This document shows positions 1-7,720 of a stretch of DNA of 57,949 bases, piece after piece. This DNA is from Lentisphaerota bacterium (lineage in GTDB: Bacteria > Verrucomicrobiota > Kiritimatiellia > UBA8416 > VGWI01): the NCBI GenBank assembly GCA_016873655.1, contig VGWI01000007.1, positions 1 through 57,949 of the forward strand. The letters run 5' to 3'. The notes under the pieces were generated by a model. That model saw only the letters and a list, made by a program, of their open reading frames with translations, was not told the origin of the DNA and did not search any database. Position 1 is the first letter of the stretch, and every line of letters starts with the position of its first letter. The position numbers and the translations under genes were made by a program.

Positions 1-921
1 CTGAACCACCACGCGGTGATCCTCGATCTCGGCATCCTCATATTCATATCCTCCCCGGAGTGTAAACCACGGCAGCGGAACGGAAACGCCGCCGTACGCG
101 CGGCTGTATAGGTGCGACGGGCCGTGCTCGTAGAGCTGCCCGGCCGCCTGCAGGGTCAGCTTCGGCAACAGGGCGTAATCGGCGGCCGCGAACAGCGTCC
201 CATGCCACTGCCCGTCCGTCTCCCGCGCGCCACCCTCGAACCGGTAGGTCCCGCGTCCGACGTTCCAGGTGCAGTCCAGCGCCAGGGCCGTTCGTTCCTC
301 CGCCGTCGCGTCGCCCATCCCGTGGCCGTGTTCGGAAGTATGGGCGGTTCCTGTGGCGAATGACAGGCCCAGCGTGAAGTTGCCCTCCACGTCCGGCGTC
401 ACCCCGAGCCGGCCGGTCAGGTTGCCGGGGCCGGGGAATTCCTCGATGTCCTCCATCCCGTAGCCCTGGGTCAGGGCCAGCCCGTAGTCCCAGACGCCCA
501 GCGTCCCCCGCAGCAACGCGCCGTTGTCGGACTCCAGGGTCCGCGTCCACTCGTAGGGCGAACCGTAGGGCATGCGGTCAGGGCTCCACGCGGTGCGGAG
601 TCCCCAGGGAAGCAGCACGCGGCCGGCGGCCAGGTTCCAGCGGCCCATCGGCCCCTTCCATTCGCCGTAGGCCTGGTGGAGCAAGCCTTCCGAGAAATCC
701 TCCACCCATTCGCCCTGGGCGTACAGGATGACCCGGTCGCCGCGTCGGTCGGCGAACACCTTGCGCAGTGACCCACCGATCGAGTTGATCTCCGCATCCG
801 CGCCGTCGCTGTCGGTGTACTCGCCCCGCGCGTCCCCTTCCAGCGCGACAAACAGCGACGCCGACGCGGGAGAAGCCGCGCAGAAGAGCAGCGCGCTAAC
901 CCACCACCTTGCCGTCCTCAA
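1..921 (-). CDS. Outer-membrane porin-like protein, 3' end off the window (TTG start)
   Basis: The frame is open from position 1 to a TTG codon at 919-921, preceded by an AAAGGTGG-type ribosome site. The first 21 residues form a textbook signal peptide: MRTARWW, then a hydrophobic stretch, ending in Ala-Ser-Ala. The mature part alternates aromatic and polar residues (YGEWKGPMGRWNLAAGRV, FTLRGGYEYEDAE) as in beta-barrel porins. It also has a plain porin-like motif near residue 100 (LLPWGLRTAWSP). The start lies inside the 3' end of the upstream ATPase gene (26-base overlap), so the two are translationally linked, and the context suggests an export channel. Family assignment is inferred from composition and repeat style; no specific porin family is recognised. 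About 307 codons are present and the C-terminus is missing. Confidence 0.75.
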   Translation of the reverse strand, partial: MRTARWWVSALLFCAASPASASLFVALEGDARGEYTDSDGADAEINSIGGSLRKVFADRRGDRVILYAQGEWVEDFSEGLLHQAYGEWKGPMGRWNLAAGRVLLPWGLRTAWSPDRMPYGSPYEWTRTLESDNGALLRGTLGVWDYGLALTQGYGMEDIEEFPGPGNLTGRLGVTPDVEGNFTLGLSFATGTAHTSEHGHGMGDATAEERTALALDCTWNVGRGTYRFEGGARETDGQWHGTLFAAADYALLPKLTLQAAGQLYEHGPSHLYSRAYGGVSVPLPWFTLRGGYEYEDAEIEDHRVVVQ

Positions 922-1561
922 GATGCACCACCTTTCGGCAACGCGCCGCCAAATCGGCATTGTGGGTCACCAGGACAATCGCGATTCCCTTGCTGTTCAG
1001 GGCTTCGAACAGCTCGACGACCGCCTTCGAGTTCCGCGAATCCAGATTGCCGGTGGGCTCGTCGGCGAGAATGACCTTCGGCTCGTTGATCAGGCTGCGC
1101 GCCACGGCCACGCGCTGCATTTCGCCGCCCGAAAGCTGGCCGGGGCGATGCCGCCGGCGGTGCCCGAGCCCCACGCTCTCCAGCAACTCCGCCGTTCTCG
1201 CGCGTTCCGCCTTCCGGTGCGAGAACAGCAGCGGCAGTTCCACGTTCTCCTCCACCGTCAGGGTGGGAATGAGGAAGAACTGCTGGAAGACGAACCCGAT
1301 CAGGGATTGGCGGATCTCGGCCAGGCGTCGCTCGCCGCCGCGCTCCACTTCCTCGCCACGGATACGGACCAAGCCCTTCGAGGCGTGATCCATGCAGCCG
1401 GCTATGTTGAGCAATGTCGTCTTGCCGGAGCCCGACGGCCCGCAGATCGCGATCAGGTCGCCCTCCGCGATGTCCAGCGTCACGCCATCCAACGCATGAA
1501 CCTCCTCGCTCCCGCGCCGGTAGAGCTTGGAGACGTTTTCGAGTGCGATCAGGCTATTCAT
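896..1561 (-). CDS. ABC transporter ATP-binding protein, MacB/LolD type
   Basis: This 221-residue nucleotide-binding subunit has every expected motif. Walker A is GPSGSGKTT (about residues 41-49), followed by a Q-loop (VFQQ), the LSGGEMQR signature (about 142-149), Walker B with VILADEPTG (about 161-169) and a switch His in VTHN. The length and sequence style match the MacB/LolD/FtsE branch, which powers mechanotransmission rather than transport through a membrane pore. Its ATG overlaps the 3' end of the permease gene by 8 bases. It is followed by the overlapping porin-like gene, so a MacB-type pump working with an outer-membrane protein is plausible. The substrate is unknown. Confidence 0.95.
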   Translation of the reverse strand: MNSLIALENVSKLYRRGSEEVHALDGVTLDIAEGDLIAICGPSGSGKTTLLNIAGCMDHASKGLVRIRGEEVERGGERRLAEIRQSLIGFVFQQFFLIPTLTVEENVELPLLFSHRKAERARTAELLESVGLGHRRRHRPGQLSGGEMQRVAVARSLINEPKVILADEPTGNLDSRNSKAVVELFEALNSKGIAIVLVTHNADLAARCRKVVHLEDGKVVG

Positions 1562-2729
1562 TGCGCAGCACCTCCATCGGCACGATCGAGGCCGCCTTCC
1601 AGGCCGGGTACAAGGCGCACAGCACGCCCGCCGCCACCGCTACGGAGAGCGACAGCAGCGCGATGCCCGCGGACGGCGCCGCGATGCTGCCTGCCGGCAC
1701 ATAGCCCACCAGCGTCCCCCGCAGGAGCGATCCCGCCGCCGGCGTTACCGCCGCCCCGGCCAGGATGCCGCCCACGCCGCCGGCGAGGCAGATGATGAGC
1801 GTCTCCAGCGTGATCAGCCGCAGCACGTCCTCCCGGCGGGCGCCCACGCACTTGAGATAGGCGATCTCGCGGCGGCGCTCCATCACCACCATGAGCATGG
1901 TGTTCACGATCCCGAAGATGGAAACCCCGAACGCCACCCCCACCATGACGAACATGATCATGCGCGTGGCCGCGAAAAAGCCCAGGATGCCCTCGCTCAA
2001 CTCCTTGGCGCCGATCACGGAGTAGTCCTGCGCGATGCTCCCGCGCAGCCGCGTGGTCACCTCCTGCATCGCCCCCACGTCGGCCAGCTTGATCGCGATC
2101 GCCGACAGCCGCCCCTCGCGTTTCACCAGCCGCTGGGCGGTATCCAGGGGCAGAAAGATCATCCCGTCGTCCTGCGAGTAGTTCTTGCGTAGGATGCCCG
2201 CCACCTTGAACTCCTTGTCGAGTTTCTCCGAGTAGAGCTTGTCGCCCACCTTGGCCAATTCGATCTGCGCAATCTGGGCGCCCAGGATGACCGAGTCGCC
2301 GTCCTCGAACCAGCCGCCCTTCTCGATCACCCAGTCCGGCCGCACTTCGCGGATGGCCTCCGTCACGCCCATGAGAATATCCGTGCGCGTGCCGTCCGAC
2401 GTGGTCTCGGCGAAGAGCTGGAACGGCAGGGCGGCGGCGATGCCCTCCGTGGACTGCGCCACCGCCACCAGCGACTCCTCCACGTAGAGGGGGCTCAACC
2501 CGCCCTGCGCCACGACGGACGCCGCCTCGATGGGGCAGTTCTCCTTGGTGATGTAGAGGTGCACGCCGGTCTTGTCCACCAGTTCGCTCTTCACGGCCCG
2601 GGCGTATCCGCGGTCCAGCGCGAGCACCACGCTCAACGTCGCCGCCGCGATCAGCACGCTGGCCGCCGTCAGCCCGGCGCGCATGGGCGTCCGCCGTATG
2701 TTGTTGAACGCGAGCTTCGCCAGTTTCAT
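1554..2729 (-). CDS. ABC transporter permease, MacB/FtsX family
   Basis: This 391-residue permease has the FtsX/MacB layout. There is one N-terminal membrane helix (about residues 18-40), then a large periplasmic domain (about 45-270) and three C-terminal helices. A conserved coupling segment follows the second helix (RRREIAYLKCVGARREDVLRL). The gene shares an ATGA overlap with the upstream lipoprotein gene and overlaps the ATPase gene downstream, so the three are translated together. It is likely to form a homodimer with the ATPase. MacB-type systems drive export of peptides, lipoproteins or small molecules from the periplasm; which of these applies here cannot be read from the sequence. Confidence 0.93.
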   Translation of the reverse strand: MKLAKLAFNNIRRTPMRAGLTAASVLIAAATLSVVLALDRGYARAVKSELVDKTGVHLYITKENCPIEAASVVAQGGLSPLYVEESLVAVAQSTEGIAAALPFQLFAETTSDGTRTDILMGVTEAIREVRPDWVIEKGGWFEDGDSVILGAQIAQIELAKVGDKLYSEKLDKEFKVAGILRKNYSQDDGMIFLPLDTAQRLVKREGRLSAIAIKLADVGAMQEVTTRLRGSIAQDYSVIGAKELSEGILGFFAATRMIMFVMVGVAFGVSIFGIVNTMLMVVMERRREIAYLKCVGARREDVLRLITLETLIICLAGGVGGILAGAAVTPAAGSLLRGTLVGYVPAGSIAAPSAGIALLSLSVAVAAGVLCALYPAWKAASIVPMEVLRNE

Positions 2730-3109
2730 CGCGTCGCCTTCCGGGGCAGGATTTCGAGACCCTTTGCCGTAAGGACGACCTGTTCTTCGCCCTTGTGAAC
2801 CTGGACCGTCACGCGGACGGGCTGTCCGGCCTGGATTTTGGGCGGCTTTGGCTCACCGGTGAACACCGTGACCGACCGGTTCCCCTCCGCGTAGGTGAAA
2901 TCGCACAGAGCGGCGCATTGCGCCTCGAGTACGCCCTTGAGGACCACCGTCTGCCCGTCATACTTCTCCGGCGCGTCCAGAACCGCCGCCAGCGGCGTTT
3001 CAACCGTGTCCGCGCCGGCCGGCGTCCCAATGGTCTTAGTTCCCCCGCAGCCGGCGGCGATCAGGACCGTTCCAACGGCCATTGTGAACCATGTCGCTTT
3101 CGCTTTCAT
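2726..3109 (-). CDS. Small lipoprotein with OB-fold-like domain
   Basis: The protein has 127 residues. The start at 3109 is chosen for its GAGGAG ribosome site and because it gives a clear lipoprotein signal peptide ending in Ala-Ala-Gly-Cys (Cys21), followed by Gly-Gly. The mature part (about residues 35-120) reads like a five-strand OB-fold domain: YDGQTVVLKGVLEAQC, then a strand with NRSVTVFTG, then VRVTVQVHKGEEQVVLTAKGLEI. Three Cys residues occur in the pattern Cys-Ala-Ala-Leu-Cys plus the lipidated Cys. It lies between the Cys-rich sensor and the permease, sharing ATGA with the latter, so it may be a periplasmic accessory of the pump. Its function is not known. Confidence 0.82.
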   Translation of the reverse strand: MKAKATWFTMAVGTVLIAAGCGGTKTIGTPAGADTVETPLAAVLDAPEKYDGQTVVLKGVLEAQCAALCDFTYAEGNRSVTVFTGEPKPPKIQAGQPVRVTVQVHKGEEQVVLTAKGLEILPRKATR

Positions 3110-3129
3110 CGTTTGCTCCTCGTCTTCTT

Positions 3130-3615
3130 TCAGTGTCCCTCTGTTCCGCACTCCGCCCCGCAGTTCGTGCATGCCCCGCAGGGGCCGGCCAGGGCTTCCG
3201 TGATCATGCGGTCGAACCGGGCGCGCTGCGGGGCGTCCAAAATCTCGCGCAGGTTCCGGATATGTTCCATCGCCAGCTTTTCGCTCTCCGCATAGCAGCG
3301 GCACAGGGATTCGCGCAGTTCCTGGGCGCGCACGGCATCGAACGGCTCCGCGACCAGGGCGGCCGCGAGCTCCTTGCGGCAGGCGCAATGACGGGCGCAG
3401 CTTTCCGCCAGTGTTTCACACAAGCGGCCTTGCAGGGCCTTCATGGCCTTGATCTGGTCGGGCCGCAGGTCCAGAGCGTGGGCCAGGTGGGAAACATCCC
3501 GCAAGCGGTCCAGGTCGGACTGCGGCGGCTGGCAGAGGAACCGGTGCGCGATCGCGTACCCGGCTACGCCCGCCAGCGCGGCCGCCAACAGCAGCAGGGC
3601 GATTCTCGACTTCAT
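3130..3615 (-). CDS. Periplasmic metal/stress sensor, Spy/CnrX-like, Cys-rich tail
   Basis: The protein has 161 residues: an N-terminal signal anchor (about 5-25), then a long alpha-helical domain with a Leu-x-Leu-x-x-x-Gln stretch (LDLRPDQIKAMKAL) typical of the Spy/CpxP/CnrX (heavy-metal resistance) family. It is unusually rich in Cys: Cys-Ala-Arg-His-Cys-Ala-Cys, Cys-Arg-Cys, and a tail with Cys-Gly-Ala-Cys-x-x-Cys-x-x-x-Cys followed by a terminal His. These could bind metal or act as a redox switch. It overlaps the putative anti-sigma gene by 4 bases, directly behind an ECF sigma gene, as in CnrYXH-type metal circuits. The metal-sensing role is inference. Confidence 0.82.
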   Translation of the reverse strand: MKSRIALLLLAAALAGVAGYAIAHRFLCQPPQSDLDRLRDVSHLAHALDLRPDQIKAMKALQGRLCETLAESCARHCACRKELAAALVAEPFDAVRAQELRESLCRCYAESEKLAMEHIRNLREILDAPQRARFDRMITEALAGPCGACTNCGAECGTEGH

Positions 3616-3980
3616 GGGTGTCCTCTTTCTGAGAGTGCCGCGTAGGCGCCCATCACCGTCCCGGGTTGCAGCAGGGCGTGGGTTTCATGCCCGCCCGCTC
3701 GCGCGTGGCCGGGAGTCGCCAGACCGGCCAGAAGGCCGATCGCCAGCGCCACGGAGGCCGCGGCCGCACCGGCCCACACAGGATGCGGCAGGAACCAGTC
3801 GAGCCACCGGTCCCACAGCCCGGCCGGCTGCGCCGCAGGCACGGCCCGAGTCCGCCGCCAAACCGCCGCCTCGAAGCCGGGACCGGGCTCGACGGCCCGC
3901 CACTGGCTCAGCAACGCGCTCAAGCGCTCGTCCCGCGCGCCCGCGCCGCCTCGGTCACTGCCTCGTGTCTTCCCGAACAT
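3612..3980 (-). CDS. Single-pass membrane protein, probable anti-sigma factor
   Basis: This 122-residue protein has a cytoplasmic N-terminal part (about 1-70) containing RLSALLSQWRAVEP and FEAAVWRRTR, segments typical of short anti-sigma domains. One membrane helix follows (about 70-90), then a short periplasmic tail. The gene starts 21 bases after the ECF sigma gene and overlaps the Spy-like sensor gene by 4 bases. That order (sigma, anti-sigma, periplasmic sensor) is the usual one for trans-envelope signalling. No zinc-binding His-x-x-x-Cys-x-x-Cys motif is visible, so it would be a CnrY-like minimal anti-sigma. The assignment rests mainly on context. Confidence 0.65.
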   Translation of the reverse strand: MFGKTRGSDRGGAGARDERLSALLSQWRAVEPGPGFEAAVWRRTRAVPAAQPAGLWDRWLDWFLPHPVWAGAAAASVALAIGLLAGLATPGHARAGGHETHALLQPGTVMGAYAALSERGHP

Positions 3981-4001
3981 GCCGTCCTCCTTCGCCGCTC
4001 T

Positions 4002-4661
4002 CTACACGGTATAACGCCGCCGCAGCGAGAAACCCTCGCGACATTCTATCGGCCGCGGCAGCAGATGCCGCAGCCGTTCGCGCAGGAGGCGGCGGGCGCG
4101 GTAGAGGCGGGCTTCGACGGATTTTGCGGAGCAGTGCATGACCGCGGCGATATCGGCGTCGGAGAGGCGTTCGTACTCGGACAGAATCACCGCCGTGCGC
4201 TGGTCCTCGGGCAGCAGCGCGACGGCCGCCGCGATGGCCGCGCCGGTTTCCCGCGCCGCCACGTCCTCCGCCGCCGTGGCCTGACCGGAGGGCAGCAACC
4301 CGCCGCCGTCTTCCAGGATTGCGAGCGACTCTGCCGGCCGGCGCTTGCGCCGGCGCAGGCAGTCCAGCGCGGCGTTCCGCGCCACCTGGAACAGCCACGT
4401 CGAGAACTCGGCCGTTGTCCGTCGGAAACCCGGCTTGTGCATGCTCCGGTACGCCCGCGCAAAGACGTCTTGCGCCACGTCTTCCGCCTCGGTTGCATCG
4501 CCAATGAGACGGAAAACGAAGTTCATCACCGGATGCTTGTGGCGGTCCATCAGCGCTTCGAACGCGCCGTCATCCCCCGCACGCACCCGCTCCACCAGCG
4601 CCCAGCTTTGGTCCGGCTCAAGCCTTGCCTGAGTCTCGCCTTTGTCCATTCGTTTCGGCAT
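4002..4661 (-). CDS. ECF-type RNA polymerase sigma factor
   Basis: The protein has 219 residues with both core sigma domains. Region 2 (about residues 35-100) includes DATEAEDVAQDVFARAYRS and FSTWLFQVARNAALDCLRR. Region 4 (about 150-205) includes LLPEDQRTAVILSEYERLS and a helix-turn-helix (DIAAVMHCSAKSVEARLYRA). No region 3 is present, which defines the ECF group. The ATG at 4661 lies one base beyond the stop of the Rrf2 gene; a second ATG four codons in is an alternative. It probably directs transcription of its own operon when the downstream anti-sigma is released. Confidence 0.93.
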   Translation of the reverse strand: MPKRMDKGETQARLEPDQSWALVERVRAGDDGAFEALMDRHKHPVMNFVFRLIGDATEAEDVAQDVFARAYRSMHKPGFRRTTAEFSTWLFQVARNAALDCLRRRKRRPAESLAILEDGGGLLPSGQATAAEDVAARETGAAIAAAVALLPEDQRTAVILSEYERLSDADIAAVMHCSAKSVEARLYRARRLLRERLRHLLPRPIECREGFSLRRRYTV

Positions 4662-4662
4662 G

Positions 4663-5106
4663 TCAGATCACGTAGCTCGGCCCGCCGCCGGCGGCCCGGT
4701 CCTTGTGGCGCTGGACGATGTCACGCAACGTCACGCCGGCCATGGCGGCAACCACCTTTGCTTCAATCTCGGACCAGATCTCGCGCGCCGTGCAATCCAC
4801 GCTGCGCTCACAGGTTCCCGGGTCGTTCACGCAGGCTACCAGGGCGACGGGGCCTTCCAACACATCGACGATGTCCCGCACGGTGATCGCGTTCGGGTCG
4901 CGGGCCAAGACGTAGCCCCCCTGCGTCCCGCGAGTGGACCGCAGGAATCCCGCCTTTTTCAGAGGGTTGATCACCTGCCAGAGGTACTTCTGCGACAGCG
5001 CCTGCCGCCGCGCGATTTCGCTCAACGCAACGGGACCCCGTTCTTCGTGCAGGGCCACGTCCAGCAGCACCCGCAGTCCATACCGGCCCTTTGTCGAAAC
5101 CATCAT
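4663..5106 (-). CDS. Rrf2/IscR-family transcriptional regulator
   Basis: The protein has 147 residues with an N-terminal winged helix (MMVSTKGRYGLRVLLDVAL, then LSEIARRQALSQKYLWQVI and a wing with STRGTQGGYVLAR). The C-terminal part carries three Cys residues (Cys-x6-Cys-x5-Cys, about residues 91-104), near the place where IscR and NsrR bind an Fe-S cluster. It may therefore sense iron-sulfur status, oxygen or NO. The gene shares ATGA with the PP-loop gene upstream and abuts the sigma gene. Auto-regulation through the AT-rich region before the operon is plausible but unproven. Confidence 0.93.
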   Translation of the reverse strand: MMVSTKGRYGLRVLLDVALHEERGPVALSEIARRQALSQKYLWQVINPLKKAGFLRSTRGTQGGYVLARDPNAITVRDIVDVLEGPVALVACVNDPGTCERSVDCTAREIWSEIEAKVVAAMAGVTLRDIVQRHKDRAAGGGPSYVI

Positions 5107-6116
5107 GATTGTCCTCCGGAATCTGCTCTTTCGGCGGCGATCAGATGGCGGTTCAGACTCGCGCGATCGGCCTTGATTGCGCGCAACTCGCGAGTCGAAC
5201 CCGCATGCGAACAGCGCACAGTCATGCTGCCCGCCGGACCATCCGAGTACGCCGCCACCACGCTTGCGGCCACATCGAGCGCCGTGCCGTCGTGAGATCC
5301 CCGCAAGAGTACGGTGGGGCCTGAGACCTCTGCCGGTTCCAGGAGAACGTCCAGTTCGCCCCGCAGTCGCCGCAAGGTCTCGTTCTCCCCCTCGTCGCGC
5401 CCACAGACGATCTTGCCGCCGTTCGATCGGAAATGGCGTCCGATTTTCAGCAGCCGGATATCGTGCATGGTAACGTGATCCTGATGCGCGAACAGGTCAC
5501 GCAGCTTGGCCGCGAAGTTCTTGTCGGTGAGCAAGCATCCCCCGGCTGGACAGGGGTAGTCCGTGACGCCCAGTTCCGCCGCCAAAGTGATCTGTGCCTT
5601 GCGGCCGCGGCCTTCGATCGCCAAGAGGCGCTCCCGATTGATCCAGCCCTGAGACTCCGCCTCTGACGGCGGCAGGTGCTGGGCGGATAGCGGACGCACG
5701 ATCCTCCCCTCCAACCCGGTTTCGCGCTCGATCAGCTCAAGCGCACGGCGGTGCTGGCTCATCGGCCTTTGCCCCAGTACCTCGCCAGTAAAGAGAAACG
5801 CCGCCCCGATTTCCTCCATATACGTCTTGGTCTTCTTGAGCATGAAGATACGGCAATCAATGCAGGGATTCATACCGGAGCCCCAGCCATGTCGCGGATG
5901 GCGCACAACCTCGATGTAGTCTTCGCCCTTGGCGAAGGTCTTCAGCGGCACACCCATCCGCCGCGCCTGTTCGGCGGCATGACAGCACCCCCCGGAGTCG
6001 CACTGGCAGAACGGAGACGTGAACTTGACGGCAATGACCTCAACTCCCTGTTCCACCATCAGTCGGACGGCCAAGGTCGAGTCAAGCCCGCCTGAGAGAA
6101 GCCCCACAGCCTTCAC
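5103..6116 (-). CDS. PP-loop ATPase, ThiI/MnmA-like tRNA thiolase family
   Basis: The protein begins with a PP-loop (VGLLSGGLDSTLAV), the ATP-pyrophosphatase signature of tRNA-modifying thiolases. It also carries Cys clusters at Cys-Gln-Cys-x4-Cys-Cys (about residues 36-43), Asn-Pro-Cys-Ile-Asp-Cys and Cys-Pro-Ala-Gly-Gly-Cys. The latter pairs suggest a metal or Fe-S site as in two-cluster tRNA thiolation enzymes. GTG at 6116 is chosen because GGAGG lies six bases before it; an ATG seven codons upstream lacks such a site. The gene is first in the operon and overlaps the Rrf2 gene. It most likely adds sulfur to tRNA, with the target base unknown; a role in thio-cofactor synthesis cannot be excluded. 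Confidence 0.85.
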   Translation of the reverse strand: MKAVGLLSGGLDSTLAVRLMVEQGVEVIAVKFTSPFCQCDSGGCCHAAEQARRMGVPLKTFAKGEDYIEVVRHPRHGWGSGMNPCIDCRIFMLKKTKTYMEEIGAAFLFTGEVLGQRPMSQHRRALELIERETGLEGRIVRPLSAQHLPPSEAESQGWINRERLLAIEGRGRKAQITLAAELGVTDYPCPAGGCLLTDKNFAAKLRDLFAHQDHVTMHDIRLLKIGRHFRSNGGKIVCGRDEGENETLRRLRGELDVLLEPAEVSGPTVLLRGSHDGTALDVAASVVAAYSDGPAGSMTVRCSHAGSTRELRAIKADRASLNRHLIAAERADSGGQS

Positions 6117-6234
6117 GCAGCGCCTCCACTCGTCCATCTGCTATGCAAGCGCCAGTTGACGCCGGACTTCCGACTGCCCGTCAGTCCTCGCCAGCGCAAG
6201 ACCGGTCGATCCCGAGTTGCCAACTGCATGGTCT

Positions 6235-6247
6235 GTATATAGTATAC
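6235..6247. promoter_or_regulatory. AT-rich inverted repeat in the leader of the nine-gene operon
   Basis: GTATA-TAG-TATAC lies in a strikingly AT-rich patch (about 6230-6275) within the otherwise GC-rich 305-base gap between the PP-loop gene and the 3' end of the next gene. A TATACT -10-like hexamer on the minus strand overlaps it, without a recognisable -35. That would suit a promoter under activator or Rrf2 control. Nothing else is seen in 6117-6421. Confidence 0.35.
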
Positions 6248-6421
6248 TCGTTTCATTGATGTACTAGACTATAGCGCCTGCGCTGCCGTGTAAAGCCCGG
6301 CATCTGTGCAGAAGGAATCAGGTTCATGATCCCGAAACCTCAAGTGCCGACCGGGGCGTGCCACCAAACGGCGGTGCGTCTGCTCCACGCTGAGGGCGTC
6401 GCCCTATTGGATCTCTGCATT

Positions 6422-6997
6422 TCAGAGATCATCGAGGACCTCCCGTGCGTGTTCAATGCCGGCGTGGAGGTCCCGCAGTCCCCTGTCAGACTCCTGCTGC
6501 ACGAGCGGATTCGACCGGTCGTATCCTGTGTCCCTCAGTAGTTCCTCATATTGGCTGGCTTGTCTGGCCCATATGACAGAACCTCCGTCGATCGCATCCT
6601 CGACAGCCTTACGTCCCGTACCGGTAGCGTTCAGCCACGACGTCAGGTGCTCGGCGGATTCCCTGTCCGATTGACTCCACGTCTGCAAGGCGGCGGCGTC
6701 GGGTTCGATCTGCAGCCTGCCGGTGTCATCGGGTGCGGTGAGAGACACGGGCAGAACGTCCAGGAGGATAGCATCCGCATCGCGGGGGAGTGCCGGTTCA
6801 CCTGCGCAATGGGTATCCCTGCGTCCCAGGAATTCGCGGATGCCAGGAAGCCCATCCTCGTCAGCAGCCAAACCGCTGATGGGAACTCGGGCTGCTTGTT
6901 GGATAGCGGCGTCGATCGCATAGGCCACCTCAGAAAGTAGAGCATCGCCCCAGCGTCCTGCTGTCCCCAACAAATCGCCGTTGTCGTAGTCGTTCAC
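6422..6997 (-). CDS. Hypothetical acidic protein
   Basis: The protein has 191 residues from a GTG at 6997 that follows a clear GGAGGG ribosome site at five bases; an earlier start would lack one. It is acidic and soluble, with no membrane segment or recognised domain. It has an Ala/Glu-rich helical middle and a C-terminal part containing SNPLVQQESDRGLRDLHAG. It is 20 bases downstream of the ParB-like gene on the same strand, so the two may form a pair. The family is not recognised, and it may belong to the accessory region. Confidence 0.6.
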   Translation of the reverse strand: MNDYDNGDLLGTAGRWGDALLSEVAYAIDAAIQQAARVPISGLAADEDGLPGIREFLGRRDTHCAGEPALPRDADAILLDVLPVSLTAPDDTGRLQIEPDAAALQTWSQSDRESAEHLTSWLNATGTGRKAVEDAIDGGSVIWARQASQYEELLRDTGYDRSNPLVQQESDRGLRDLHAGIEHAREVLDDL

Positions 6998-7017
6998 GTC
7001 ACCCTCCCTCTCAAGGA

Positions 7018-7455
7018 TTACCGTCGTTCGATGCCTGCCATCACCGCCTCCCCGGAAGCCGACTCCCACTGGCCGCTGAGGATTTCATCGGTACCGGTCG
7101 TGCCTCCCCTGGCCGCAGCCAGGAGTTCGGCGAACTGCGCCATCTGCGCCTCCCCATCGGGGATCATGGTCAGGGGACGAAGGCGCCGCTCCGTGAAGAA
7201 GCGGAGCACCGCCGGATCCTCGGTGCCAGCCAGGAAGTCCTTGATCTGTGGCGGCAGCTTGGTGACCAGCGACGTGAGCTGGTACACCCGCTCACGGGAA
7301 ACGCCAAGGACCTCGGCGGCCTGGGCGTAGGTCCGGACCGACTCGTCCTCGAAAACCCTGAGATATTGGAGTCCTTTCAGGATGGGGTTTTCGCGCTGCC
7401 GGCCGTTCTGATACCGGTTCCATTGGCGGGCGGTGATCTTGGCGATTTCGGCCAA
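7018..7455 (-). CDS. ParB/HTH-type DNA-binding protein, 5'-truncated
   Basis: A helix-turn-helix is clear (RTYAQAAEVLGVSRERVYQLT), followed by LVTKLPPQIKDFL, as in ParB-like and KorB-like DNA-binding domains. The reading frame stays open upstream to 7608 with sensible protein sequence (YYTRAYEKG, RGDKPRELAEIAKI). That stretch contains no ATG, GTG or CTG; the only usable start is TTG at 7455, which cuts off conserved sequence. The open frame ends inside the palindromic repeat at 7575-7615. The gene therefore looks broken at its 5' end by that repeat and may not be functional. Confidence 0.5.
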   Translation of the reverse strand: MAEIAKITARQWNRYQNGRQRENPILKGLQYLRVFEDESVRTYAQAAEVLGVSRERVYQLTSLVTKLPPQIKDFLAGTEDPAVLRFFTERRLRPLTMIPDGEAQMAQFAELLAAARGGTTGTDEILSGQWESASGEAVMAGIERR

Positions 7456-7574
7456 TTCGCGGGGTTTGTCGCCGCGGACGAAAAGGCATCCCTTCTCGTA
7501 GGCTCTTGTGTAGTAAGGGGTTGCTTCCCAGGCTGACTTGAGGGAATTTGTGCTGGCCGGGTTACGACCGGGGA

Positions 7575-7615
7575 GCCATTCGACTCGGGGTGCTGGCGCA
7601 CCCCTCGCTCATGGC
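7575..7615. repeat. Imperfect 41-bp palindrome
   Basis: The outer arms GCCAT/ATGGC enclose a perfect 7-bp stem GGGGTGC/GCACCCC with a TGGC loop (7587-7604). It sits at the broken 5' end of the ParB-like gene and about 100 bases before the GIY-YIG gene, in the manner of a REP or small mobile palindrome. Confidence 0.6.
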
Positions 7616-7654
7616 AAGCCAAGGGATAGCTCAAGCCAGCACCCGGAGGCGAAT

Positions 7655-7684
7655 GCCCTGAGCGAACGAAGTGAGTCGAAGGGC
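7655..7684. repeat. REP-like palindrome upstream of the GIY-YIG gene
   Basis: GCCCT and AGGGC arms flank an imperfect inverted core (GAGCGAACGAAGTGAGTCGA). Sequences of this type, reading CTTCGACTC/GAGTCGAAGG, are scattered in many bacterial genomes. A shortened relative (CGAAGGGCTTTCG) precedes the second GIY-YIG copy at about 10658. Confidence 0.6.
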
Positions 7685-7720
7685 TTTCGACTCTTGCCTT
7701 CATCCCTGCTACTCTGCGCC

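Noticed and set aside
6326-6541. 71-codon plus-strand frame upstream of the acidic hypothetical gene
   Set aside because: It overlaps the 3' end of that gene antisense, with no ribosome site or family.
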